From: Haliclona indistincta
Taxonomy: Eukaryota > Porifera > Demospongiae > Haplosclerida > Chalinidae
Length of the DNA stretch: 64,000 bases
Direction: 5' to 3'
Assembly (NCBI GenBank): GCA_964017065.1
Contig: OZ024791.1
Coordinates: 408,501 to 472,500, forward strand
Part shown: one piece after another, positions 45,060 through 55,672 of the stretch
Layout: every line of letters starts with the position of its first letter
Position numbering within the stretch: position 1 is the first letter of the stretch
The notes under the pieces: model-generated
What the model was told of the DNA's origin: nothing
What the model saw: only the letters and a program-made list of their open reading frames with translations
Databases searched by the model: none
Made by a program: the position numbers and the translations under genes

Positions 45060-48000
45060 CTAACACATTGGCCCATCTTCTTCATTCCACAGTTGGTAAA
45101 GATGTAACTCTCTCGCTTTATAGACAATTTTTTGGGGTCTAGGTGCTTTTGTCAATTTAACAATTAAAATTGTTGGTTCTTGCATTTCATTAACACTCAC
45201 CTATTGGTAGTATAAGAGGGATTATGTGGTTGGGTATCCTTGCTTTTGTACTTGATTTTACCCACATCAAGTGCATTACTGGTGTCTTTACATCTGGCCT
45301 GGTTAACAATGGTGGGATTGCTGTGTCATAGCCACATCCTGTAAACACTTTCTCCACATGCTGCTGTATAGTGATGCGCAATGTGTCGGCTAAGAACTGT
45401 ACTTGCAGTAGACCTACATAAATAAAGTGCATCGTTTGTTGATGTACACACAGTACATGGTGTACCAGAGTATGCTCCAGATCGAGCTGTTGTTATAATC
45501 TCTGCTTGCAATATATATTTTACTAGCTCTTCGCAAGAAGGCTCTGACATTGGCCTTTCAAAAAAGGCGGCATCTGTGCTGGCCATTGTGCACACAAATT
45601 GTTGTGCTGCATCAACTTCTTTTAAATTGACAGTATACTACAATGAGATTGAAAGAAGTGGAAATTGTATGGTTTTACTTACCCAATTGAGGTAGTTGGT
45701 GAAATTATCCACAGCAAGGTAGACGCTCTTGAATCTCAGAAGATCACTTGCACTGGAATTCCCAAGCAATGCGAGGCTTGCACTGCTGTACAGACAATCT
45801 CCTTCTCTTGAAGATTCAAGTGGTGTAAACCCCGAGGAATTGCCTTCTTAGTAGATTCAAGCAAGCTAATCCAAGAACATGTTTAATAATGTACGTGTGC
45901 ATTAGTTTACTGACATACCTGGTATTGATTAGAGCTGTACTTACCTCCTTGATGCCGATAGGTGCAAGATTGTGTGTTTGTGACAGGTCTAGTCTTGTGT
46001 AATTTTACCTCGGCCGTGAAAACTAGCTCCAATTTGAACGTCAACTGTAGACTTTTTCAAGTGCATGCCTCTTGCTGCAACAGAAAATTTGTTATACCTT
46101 ACTGTTATTATTACTAGTGGGTACTAATTTTAGCGATGACATCATAATCACTAAAAATAGTACACACCAAATTGTATTACATGGTTTTGAAATTTTAAGG
46201 AAACGCACTTGCCAATTCAAAGATTTTGTAAAATTGCTCAATTTTGTACCCGCCAATAATAGTGACCTTAGGTAGTAATGAGTGTCAGAAAACTTACCAT
46301 TGCTGAAGGCTGTCTAGAGACAATGTTTGTAGATGAGCCAACTGAATCTGCAAGCTGCAATGAGGCATGTCTGGTTAGTTTTACTAAAACTAACCTTTAC
46401 TGAAGGCTGTCCTGGAACAACATCTGAAGGAGGTCTAGTCTGCTGAGCATCTTGGGGCATGACACTTTTAAAGGTTATGATGGTAAATAATGTGTATCAA
46501 TACATTGCGTACATATTGGGGCAATGAGTACACTTGCACTATTTGGCACATTCCTGTAGTTACATACGAGCTAGGCTGTTGGTTCTGTCTACTGTTCAAA
46601 ATTAATGTATACAGTCACTAGACAATGATACTCAGGTCAGTCATCTTAACCCTTGTGTGTGGTCTCCAGCCACTAGCTGCATATTCAGTTGCAGATTCTC
46701 TTGGGTAACTCTTTCCACTCTACTCAATAGTCTCTCTTGTGATTGCTGGAACACCTGAGTTGAGTATATTCTTAATGTTACCCTTTAGCTACTATAATAC
46801 AAACCTGTTCCTCCTCTCTAGTTAGTTGCTGTAGTTCACAGGACGGTCTTAATTCAATCTTCCTGGCTCTTTGCTCAATCTCTTTAGCTCTTTCCCTCTC
46901 CTGCTGCAGCTGTATGAGCCCATTGGTCATAACAGCTATTCAGACTATCTTTGTACAGCTCACTTGCCCTGTCTCCACCCTCCACTCTGACACCATCCGT
47001 TGGTACTCTCTCTTGTCCTCTAAAGATGTTCCAATACGTTTCACAACCCACTGACCGTCTCTTCCCTGGACTAGAGGAAAAGAACTGTTGTTACATTAAT
47101 TGTGTATAAAATGCTCACTCAGTTTAAAGAGAAGTGTTCGGGATAGTTCAATAGTATGAAATGAGTTCTGACCACCAAACACTACTAGCAGCACACTGTG
47201 TGGTGATAGTGGTAGAGCAGATAGTGAGTGGTATGCTCGTCCAGTCACAAATCCAGGGAGTGGTAACTGAAGAACAATCATAATTATCATTGCCGATAGG
47301 CAGGGGGTACCAGAAAGAAAAATTACCGACCCCAGGCCAAAAAGTGGGTGGGTGGGTTGAGAGGGTTTTTACACAAAAAGTCATTTTGCGTAAATTTTAG
47401 CCACTACATTTCTGGTGCTCTGTAGAGTTGTTTTACAGGTTCTTGACACCAGAAGAGGTCTATATCATGCAGATATAACATGCTTTTGTTATTATTTACA
47501 GTGTGTATCCACATACACTGTAAAAAGCAGGTAAATAAAGGCATCATGCATGCATTATGCTGTGAAGGGTGTGGACTGGAGGCGTGGCTATCATAATCAG
47601 CTGCTTAATTCTACTTGTAAGCCAGGCAGTTATTCTACTCACCAGCTTCTGCAGTAGATTCAGTTGCACTCAGCCCTTGAGTGTTGTTCTTCCGTCGAAA
47701 GAAGCTATCTAATCGTGGAGTTTTAGCAGCATCGGGTGCGTTTTCTGCGACGAGCACTCTCTGAAACGTGTAGTCGCTTAATCTTGGCCACATTCACAGC
47801 GGTAGCGCAGTTGCTTTCTGATCTCTGCTTGCTGCAGCAGTGTTCTGTATGATCGCGATCGATACTACACTCGCGCTATCGACTCACCCGCGCTATCGAC
47901 GACGAGGTACGTGTACGCGATCGCCATCTTTTCATGAATATTAATTAGCTCGCATTGTGAATATCATTATATGACACGTTATGACGTAGTGGGTGGGTGG

Positions 48001-50569
48001 GTAATGGGGCTATGTAAAAAACCGGCCTGGGGTCGACAATTTCCGCCACTGGCACCCCCTGCCGATAGGCAATGATATGTAGGGATGACCTCGAATTAAG
48101 ATGGCGGCTACTCATGTGTGAAAATGAGTTTTCGCACATATCTCTACTATTGTGCATCTATACTGCATTCTAACTATCTCTAAGTGACTCTGAAGTGTAA
48201 GCGCTTGTAGGACGTCTATGAAAGTCGCCGGGACTGCTTTCTTGACGACGAAAATCAAGAAAGAGAGCATTTGCATATCTTCGCTGTTGTAGCGTTTCTC
48301 GAGATTCTAGACATCTAGGATTGATCAGGCGATTGTTCTGAGCTTGGAAATACCTTTGGCGAAGCTGGCAGACGTTTCTAAAGTGGTAAACTAAAATCGC
48401 CGCCCACGCGAATTGTTCATCTTCTTTCTTCTTCTTCTTCTTCTTTGACAAGCATAGCGCTGTCCTGAGTGAACGAATCATTACCAAACCTGCACTATCG
48501 CATGTGTATGTATCTTGGTTAGTGCACTTACTTCTTAGATAGGCATCAAACACTACCAGAAGCAAGTAATCCTTGAAAATCATGGTTTTTGGACCGTTTT
48601 GGACTAGCGACTTCATTAATTAACCCTCTTGTCATAGATAGTACACATAATGTGTACTATCTATGCTCTTGTCGCTTCTTATCATTAACTCCGCCCACAT
48701 CAGTTTTGCAGCTAACTCGCTACTGCGTTTGTCTCTGCTCTGGACGCTTCAGCGCGCAAGCCAGAGGTATTAAAATGTGTCTAGACCAGTACTATACCCT
48801 AAATAACACTGATCTGTTCGTTAAAGCTTCAGATGGCGGGTTAAAGCTGACTTACACAGACGTGAACAACGTATAACTTGCGGACTCGAGTATTCCGAGT
48901 CAGCTTACTGGCGGCAAGATTCTATGCACAGTAAGGTTCCTACACCACGCATCGTAAGTTGTAAAGGACTAGAAGCCTCTGTGAGTGTGATATTGACATC
49001 AACAAGATTCTACTAGGCGTGCTCCTACTATTTAGGCTCGCAGCATCATGAATTGGCAGTACCAGTTCTCAGTAGTCTCTTCTTCATCCATTATAATACT
49101 AACAAGTATCATGTTGTCAAATCATACCTGAACTTGAAATTTTAAACCTTTCATTGAATGATTATTCTTGTGATTGGTAATATTAAACATTTAAACCACA
49201 CTCCTTACTCTCAAGAGGCTCGTGTGCACGCGTTCACATCAGTATCTATTGTACTGCTCACAGAGTTATAAAAATGAAATTACATCCAACATAGAATACA
49301 ACTAATAAGTTCAAACTGATAGTGATCAAAAAAGTAACAAGAACAAGTAAAGTAAAAAATATTTAATAAAAAAACTGAAAGTGTAGGGATGACTCTTAAA
49401 AAAGGAAGGGAACAAGATGGGATGATGCTTGCAAAAGTAAAGGAACAAGATGGAATAATGCTTGCAAATGTAAAAGTCCCAAGTATCCCTACATCAGCGG
49501 CTTGAAGGAGGACGCAGTCCGATGGAGTAATTGACGGTTGTAAATAACTGGAGGTATCTGTGTTTGGAGGACGCAGTCTGATGAAGTAATTGACGGTTGT
49601 GAATAACTAGAGGCATCTGTGTTTAGGAGGACGCAGTCCGATGAAGTAATTGACGGTTGTAAATAACTAGAGGTATCTATGTTTATAGGAGGACGCAGTC
49701 CGATGAAGTAGTTGACAATTGTAAATAAGCTGAAGGTAGCTGTGTTTGGAGGACGCAGTCCGATGAAGTAATTGACGGTTGTAGATAACTAGAGGTATCT
49801 GTGTTTTGGAGGACGCGGTCCGATTGAGTAATTGATCGTTGTAAAAGGTATAGGAAGAGGATTCCACATTAATTTTAATTTGTCAGTTGCATGTTGTCGC
49901 AGCAAGCCGCTGATGTAGGGATACTTGGGACTTTTACATTTGCAATTATTATTCCATCTTGTTCCTTTACTTTTGCAAGCATCATCCCATCTTGTTCCCT
50001 TCCTTTTTTAAGAGTCATCCCTACACTTTTAGTTTTTTTATTAAATATTTTTTACTTTACTTGTAATTATATACTGTACATAGTAAACAAAGTTTTTGTG
50101 ATCAAGGAAATTATGATCAACATGCAGCAAGAACATTATCATTGCCAATCGGCAATGATATGTAGGGATGACCTCGAATTAAGATGGCGGCTACTCATGT
50201 GTGAAAATGAGTTTTCGCACATTCTTTATTGTGTTGAGACTTTTCTCTTACGCCAGTCAGCGAGAATACGCAAGCCACACAGCAATTTTGAATCCAAGAA
50301 TCACTTAGAGACCACAAAACTATAAGCTATATACAATATATGTTACACAACCTTACCTTTGTCCATCTCATTGTATGAAGGTCATGAATCCAACAGTCAC
50401 TGATGGCAGTAAACTTATCTCCTTTCCCTCCCGCTATCACTAGTAGTTGTTCACTCACACATGTGGCACCATGACCACGCCTTTTTTCAGGCCATTCTGC
50501 TAGTAAGTGGTTGACAGGTTTGTTGATCTTGGTCCAGTGCTGGTAAAAACACAAATAAGATAATTGTGA

Positions 50570-50600
<31 letters not shown>

Positions 50601-52605
50601 CATGTTACTCACTACAGTATGGCTGCTTGTCAGCTCAACTATCAACAGGTCATCACTGATGGCTCCTGATCCATCTTCACCACCAAACAGTGCAGCTCTC
50701 CTCTCACCCACTGGAGTGAGAGTGAATTCATCACACGGAGGAGGAGGCTGTCCAGTAAATACAGGTGAGCTCCACTTGCCTGTGGGTAATCATAATAGAG
50801 AGTTTGTTTACGCCACACGATTGAACGTCAACAGCTGGTACAATGATGTCACCACCTTTCTAGTATTGCTTGTATACACACAAAGAAGGCATTCTAGTCA
50901 TACACAGCACTCTAGTGAGAACAGTATCTTGCAAACACACGTAAGACACACAAAAACAGAAACCTAAACCATGTGCTAGCTCATGTGATTGATGTGATTA
51001 ATGTGTTAGCCAAGAGAAGCGAGAACTACTTGTAAACCATAAGGGAAAACCAGGCTCCAGGCGTTGAGAACATAAAATTGAATGCAAGGGAGTCCTGGGT
51101 TAACGGCAGATCACATGCTAATTTCGACGTCAGCACTGCCAGACGTTAGCCATTAGTGCAAATAAATGTGTCTCTCTATTAGAGAGGTTTAGATTCACGT
51201 CGACGGTGAACGTGAACGCTAAATTGTGACGTCACGCTTTCTCATTGAGGGTAATACAAAATTGAATACAGATAGTGTGCTGACGTCATAAATTTTAATC
51301 CAGTTGGCGTTCAAATAGCCACAGACGGCGGTTACTCTCGTCTACAGCCACTTTTTGGCATCAGCAAACGCGGTTATGCGACCAGTCCGTAATATTATGG
51401 TGACGTCACAGGCGTTTACCGTTAGCCGTCGATGTGAATCTAAACCTCTCTAATAGAGAGACACATTTATTTGCACTAATGGTTTAGATTCAGATCGACG
51501 GCTAACGGTAAAGTAAGAAACATGCCTGTGTCTTTTGTTGCACAACTTCTTCATACTTATTTTGTAGCCCAGGTGACAAAGGCGCCACTCAGTGGTTATA
51601 TCTCGTATGCCAAGGGCAATTTGAATTGTTTGTTTTTTTCAAGAACTGATGTCATAATTATAGCAACACCATAGCAACCAGATGGCGTCATCATAAACAT
51701 TACACTGCTGTCTTTCAGCGACACACTGTCATTTGATCGTCTTCAGTGACTTCTTTGGATGCTCTAGTACCTTGACCACTTCGCTTACAAACCACAAGAA
51801 CCTTATAACTGTTCGTATCAGCAGTAAAGCTATTTCCAAAGCTCTCAAACACAAAACTCTCGACTTTGTCTTTCAAATGCACTAGAGTGCTGTTATGAGG
51901 TACTTTTCAAGCAGTAAGACAGTAAACAGCTGTTTCTTGATGACACACATAAAACTGAACAGCCGAAAAAAGACAAAAACACTCAACCCTCAGACGCCCA
52001 GGGTAAAAATTGAAAAATTAAACGTAACATCACTCACCAGTAGTCAGACTGAACATGTGCTGCTCATTGCACAGGACACAACCGTTATCAATATCTTTAT
52101 AGTTTGCTCCTGGCTGATGATATGATGGGATAGAGCCACCATGCCCTGCTACTACATACAGAATGTCCTCCTCACCATCCCTGAAAGACACCATACCACT
52201 GTTCACCTTTTTCATTGGTGCCCCACTCTCAGATGTAGAGGGGGCCAGCATCATCCATTGAAGGGACGATGTGCTCAGCTTGTGCACACTATTATGACAG
52301 CACTCATCATGCCCGCAGTAACCACCAAAATAATAGAGAGAGTCGCCCACTGCAGCACAGCAATGTCCACTCACTACCAGTGGAGGTGTTCCACTGGTTT
52401 CTCGACGTATCCAGTCCCCAGTGTCAACTCGAAACACATCCACGCTAGACAGCAAATGCCTCTTCTCGGGATCATCATGTGAACAAGGTCTTGGGAGCAA
52501 ACCACTCACAATTCCTCCCCACAGGTACAGGTTACCGTTTACAAAGAGACTTGTATGGGCGATGCGAGGAGCAGGCTCATATTGGTCTGCCAAAGACACC
52601 GCCAT
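45060..52605 (-). CDS. Kelch-repeat + coiled-coil + OTU-type cysteine protease
   Basis: Fourteen exons join in phase to 715 aa: 52605-52038, 50779-50613, 50539-50357, 47266-47119, 47070-46964, 46909-46805, 46754-46651, 46464-46395, 46354-46298, 45988-45945, 45806-45683, 45637-45466, 45413-45201, 45145-45060. The first four carry Kelch motifs (NLYLWGG, DSLYYFGGYCGH, RRAALFGGEDG, QLLVIAGG, VLLVVFGG), a beta-propeller for binding partners. Exons 5-7 are charged coiled coil (LQQERERAKEIEQRARKIEL). After a low-complexity linker, the last four form an OTU-like fold: Cys in EGDCLYSSASLALLG (usual form DGNCLF) and His in PNHIIPLI (usual form NHFVPL), with the spacing seen in OTU and vertnin-like proteins. 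It may remove ubiquitin from partners chosen by the Kelch propeller (inference). The acceptors of exons 10 and 11 (45988, 45806) are weak. The ATG at 52605 is chosen because it is the first before the Kelch region (ATATGGCGGTG). Confidence 0.72.
47301..48061. mobile_element. hAT-type MITE with 8-bp target duplication
   Basis: It begins CAGGGGGTACCAG and ends CTGGCACCCCCTG. Terminal similarity continues through CGACCCCAGGCC and a GTGGGTGGGTGGG run. CCGATAGG flanks both sides (47293-47300 and 48062-48069). An 8-bp duplication and CAGGGG ends are hAT hallmarks. No transposase is seen. It lies in intron 4 of the Kelch-OTU gene. Confidence 0.85.
48068..48139. repeat. 72-bp repeat with YY1-like motif, copy 1
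   Basis: Identical over 72 bp to 50151-50222. It contains AAGATGGCGGC, a perfect YY1-type core as found in many animal promoters, and a small hairpin (GTGTGAAAA...TTTTCGCAC). Confidence 0.9.
48633..48665. repeat. Perfect palindrome, 16-bp arms
   Basis: CATAGATAGTACACAT, one A, then ATGTGTACTATCTATG. The arms are exact complements. Confidence 0.9.
49343..50064. mobile_element. Foldback element: 162-bp inverted arms around a minisatellite
   Basis: The arms 49343-49504 and 49903-50064 are inverted copies with only about three differences (one near 49376, two near 49460). The loop holds six ~60-bp tandem units. No ORF of a transposase is seen. Near identity suggests recent formation or gene conversion. 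Confidence 0.85.
49505..49845 (+). repeat. Six ~60-bp tandem units in the foldback loop
   Basis: The unit starts GGAGGACGCAGTCCGATGAA and includes GTAATTGACGGTTGTAAATA and AGGTATCTGTGTTT. Copies differ by a few substitutions and 1-3 bp indels. Confidence 0.9.
50151..50222. repeat. 72-bp repeat with YY1-like motif, copy 2 (uninterrupted site)
   Basis: Identical to 48068-48139. Here the palindromic context ATCATTGCC-AATC-GGCAATGAT is uninterrupted, whereas at copy 1 the hAT MITE sits in the loop of that palindrome. Confidence 0.9.
51150..51482. mobile_element. MITE with 57-bp inverted repeats
   Basis: The arms 51150-51206 and 51426-51482 are exact complements except one base. They include TTAGAGAGGTTTAGATTCAC, close to the inner MITE ends at 8655/9341 (GAGAGGTTAAGATCCACG), and both elements carry TGACGTCA near their ends. 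This defines one family. It lies in intron 1 of the Kelch-OTU gene. Confidence 0.85.
51555..51790 (-). repeat. R1 dispersed repeat, inverted copy (Kelch-OTU intron 1)
   Basis: The reverse complement matches the R1 right part: GTCAAGGTACTAGAGCATCC, GAAGTCACTGAAG, GACAGCAGTGTAATG and TTTGTCACCTGGGCTACAAA. Confidence 0.5.
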
Positions 52606-52975
52606 ATCCACGTGGGCTGATTTAATAGCGGTCCCTCCCAATTATGACCCGTTATTATAATGTTTACAGCCAGATAAAGAGAAATCAATAGGAACATAAT
52701 TAATTCTAACTCGATTCTAACGTAGTGTTGTGGCGCTTTCAGTTGGCTTGTAATACTAACACTGTGTTAGTGAGCGTCTAAAGTGACTCTCTTCCTCATC
52801 ACTTGCTGCATACTAATTAAGCCACCCATCTTAATTCGCTCCCCATTCCTTCCTGTAGCTCTAGTCAGTTACTGTAACTAATACACCTAAGATGCCCTTA
52901 CTCAGTCTCTAGATGAATTTACCATGTTGTAAGAGAAAATCAGTTGTCATAATAGCAACACATTTACAATTAGTT
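52606..52975. other. Spacer between Kelch-OTU 5' end and eL15 3' end, with an eL15-like echo
   Basis: GTGTTGTGGCGCTT, then TCAGTTGGC (52725-52746), repeats the last coding bases of eL15 at 53001-53022 with one change. Shorter eL15-like words (AAGATGCCCTTACTCAG) follow in a different order. It may be a scrambled partial duplication. It also probably holds the Kelch-OTU promoter. Confidence 0.4.
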
Positions 52976-53283
52976 TTAACGATAGCGACGTAGAGAGAGA
53001 GTGTTGTGGCGCTTCCAGTTGGCGCGTCTCGATCCACCCCGCACCTTGGTCCGAAGATGGCCCTTACCCAGACCACGATTCTTTCTCCCTGCAGCTGTTA
53101 GTCCTCTCATTTCTCTGTGTTTGTGCACAGGACGACAGAGCCAGTTGATACGAGGATCACGACGGATAGCCTTGTGCATCGGGTCCACCATGACCACTTC
53201 AAAGAACTTGTATGTAGAGTCCTGACCTATCCAGTAAGAGTTGAGAACACGCAGTGCCCCACACAGACGACCAGCACGCTCCT

Positions 53284-53316
<33 letters not shown>

Positions 53317-53669
53317 TGCGTTAAACCACACCCACACGACTCTTTTACTAGCTCACACACCTCAGCTACTGATCGATGGCTCCTCTGAAACTTAAGCTGA
53401 TTCACTCCCTGATTGGTAGGCTTGCCATAGGTAGCTCCTTTGGGCACTTTCCTCTTTCTCCCTCCTCTACGCACCCGAACTCTATAGATTACGTATCCTT
53501 GCTTAGCCTTGTATCCCAGACGGCGAGCCTTGTCAGGTCGTGTTGGTCGAGGGGCTCTGTGAATGGCTGTCAGTTGACGGTACTGCCAGCAACGAACGCG
53601 GAGAAGAAATCGCAGCAAGTCACTCTGCTTCTTGCGCCATAGCTCTTGGACGTATTTGTACGCTCCCAT
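52976..53669 (-). CDS. RPL15: Ribosomal protein eL15 (RPL15)
   Basis: The coding exons 53669-53361 and 53281-52976 give 204 aa, the usual eukaryotic length. It starts [20 protein letters not shown], has [20 protein letters not shown], and ends TLSLRRYR. The 79-bp intron (53360-53282) is mostly a GA/CT run. A 5' UTR intron (53784-53672) separates a short first exon ending at 53785 (TATAG|gtaagt). It is a core protein of the 60S subunit that binds 28S rRNA. Nothing in the reading frame is unusual. Confidence 0.97.
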
Positions 53670-53821
53670 TCCTCTGATGCTGTTGAAGGACAAATATGAG
53701 AGTGTATCTCGCCATAACGCACTCACACACTCGGTAAGGAACACGACAGGGAGATGATCACAAAGATGAAACAAACAAACTTACCTATACTCTACCGCGA
53801 CAAACAACGTGGAAGATTTAA

Positions 53822-53850
53822 GAAAAATGGCGTCACGCATGCGCAGCGAC
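53822..53850 (-). promoter_or_regulatory. eL15 promoter elements: YY1-like and NRF1-like sites
   Basis: AAAAATGGCG (53824-53832, + strand) matches a YY1 core and TGCGCATGCGTG on the minus strand (53835-53846) is near an NRF1 site. Both lie just upstream of the 5' UTR exon (53785 to ~53822), as in many TATA-less ribosomal protein promoters. Confidence 0.55.
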
Positions 53851-54700
53851 AAAACATTTTTGGCTAAACCGCGTATAATAAATACCATATGCATACCGTA
53901 CTGCGGTAGAATGTAGTACGGTATGGTCATGAAGATTACTAAAGAACCATGAGGTTATTATCTGTGGGTATGGGGTACCGGTAAAATTATAGACTACAAG
54001 CACTGGTCTAATTCACACACGTACAGATGCTAACTAATGGTTGTGATGTTTCCAGTTCACAATGACAGCTCACTTCTGTTTGAGAACACTCAGTGCACTG
54101 CTGTTGTTGTTGGTAATCTTCATGATATTACCGTACACTAACATCTACTATCACAGAAAATGTGCACATTGGTCGCTGCACGCTACTGTGGTATCATCCT
54201 ACTTATTTGCATGACCAGAAGACCTCATGGGTTCCTACTGTTGTGATACATAATACTCGTTTTTCATGATTGTTCCACCGATGTCCTATTATTTTCTGAG
54301 CCGATATTTTTGGTGGACAAAAAACTTTGATGGACATAATAATTTAACTGAAAAGTGTCTCGTGGTTCTTTGGACTATCACCAAATACAGACTAGATCAA
54401 GATTGGATCAACATTTAGATCGTCTATTTAAAAGAAGCTGGAAATAATGTGTACACTTCCGTATTACAGAGATCCGCATAGAAATGATTTAAATTAGGAT
54501 TCTTTGTCCAAGCTCAAGAATGTCACTGAAATCAGTATTAGTCAAGACAATGGATCACTTTTTACAACTCTCTAGTTCACTGATCATTGTCTCATTCTCA
54601 ATTGTAACTGTGAACTAGATTACTGTTGTGTACACACGCTGAACAATGTGCACATTGGTCGCTGCACGTTACCGTGTGTCAGCTAACGACACACCCACTT
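53850..54700. other. Intergenic region between eL15 and the NUPR1-like gene
   Basis: No gene is recognised. It includes a near palindrome around 53898-53924 (CCGTACTGCGG...GTAGTACGG) and a direct repeat AATGTGCACATTGGTCGCTG at 54159 and 54645, about 486 bp apart. Confidence 0.5.
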
Positions 54701-54706
54701 ACATTC

Positions 54707-54820
54707 TACGTCACGTCATGCGTTAAGTATTTTTAGACTCGAGTGTGTAATCTCGAACTCTCTCGACGTAAACAACCTTGAGATCAAGTCGAGTTAGCGA
54801 TCTTATCGTCTTATATAAAG
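54707..54820 (+). promoter_or_regulatory. NUPR1-like promoter: UPR/CRE-type sites and TATA box
   Basis: TACGTCACGTCATGCG (54707-54722), read on the minus strand, has two overlapping TGACGT cores, one extended to TGACGTG as bound by XBP1/ATF6-type factors. TATATAAAG at 54812-54820 is a good TATA box about 80 bp before the ATG. Confidence 0.55.
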
Positions 54821-54896
54821 TGGAAAGGTTTGAGCAATTTGCTTCATAGCAAAGTTGCAGCTAATACACAGCTCCTTCTTGCACAGGTGTTCAATC

Positions 54897-55112
54897 ATGG
54901 ATCACGACTACTTTGACACGTACGACTACTACAACTTCGGCAGCAGCTACGACAAGATTGCAGGCAGCAGGCGCCGTGGACACGCGAAGCACAAGGAGAG
55001 ACGCGAGAGTTTGAACGCTCTTCCATCTGGTACGGCGAGGAAATTCATCCAGACGATACAAAACTCTGAGGAGCGCAAGAAAGTGGAACGGCTTCGCAGC
55101 GAATCGGAATGA
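54897..55112 (+). CDS. NUPR1: NUPR1-like stress-response nuclear protein
   Basis: A single-exon ORF of 71 aa starting MDHDYFDTYDYYNFGSSYD. The layout follows NUPR1 (p8): an acidic Asp/Tyr-rich N-terminus with YDYYNF, then a basic stretch (SRRRGHAKHKERRE), then ARKFIQTIQNSEERKK, matching the family's RKxxxxLQNSExxKK signature. NUPR1 proteins are small, disordered chromatin-associated regulators induced by cell stress. A further in-frame ATG at 54855 would give an 85-aa form, but it lies only about 35 bp from the TATA box and lacks family similarity, so the ATG at 54897 is preferred. The upstream UPR-type motif fits stress induction (inference). Confidence 0.82.
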   Translation: MDHDYFDTYDYYNFGSSYDKIAGSRRRGHAKHKERRESLNALPSGTARKFIQTIQNSEERKKVERLRSESE

Positions 55113-55672
55113 CGAAACCAAAGTCACTGATCCAGCAGCAGCAACCAGTTGTCGTCATTTTCAATCAAACGTTTTAGCAGTAGCTACATAGCTAGTCTGG
55201 CAGTGCATGTTTTGATTCATCACATGTTGTAATCTCTCATGTGTTCCCTCAACCACAAACTCTCCTATCACTTCACTTGCTACTATATCATGTTCAATAC
55301 TTGTTGTACCATTGTAAACAGTACCATTTCCCTGTGCTACACTAATCTGTCATTCCTAGTCCATGTAGTGCGATATTCATCACGTCCTACGTGTTGAGTC
55401 TACTGTAAAACGGTGCTAATCGAGTCATTCCAGGGCCAGCAATGTAGTAGCACTTCAAAAGACACTGCCAGGATATATACATAATCAATTAGACTAGCTA
55501 CTACTGTTGCCTGGCTCTCAACTTATGCTGCTCGCCAAATGTGCTGTAACCCGCCAAATGTGCTGTAACCCGCTGCTGGCTTAAAAATCAAATTATTTTG
55601 TGTACATGTAAAAACTGTTTACAAACGAGTGTTTACACAGTGTGCGGGGCGTGGTGACCACACCTACTACAC
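55113..55672. other. Spacer: NUPR1-like 3' UTR and FAN1 upstream region
   Basis: No additional gene is seen. A ~21-bp unit (CGCCAAATGTGCTGTAACC) is tandemly duplicated at ~55530-55572. Confidence 0.5.

Noticed and set aside
54855..54896. Upstream in-frame ATG for the NUPR1-like protein
   Set aside because: It lies about 35 bp from the TATA box, probably within the first few transcribed bases or untranscribed, and adds residues unlike the family.
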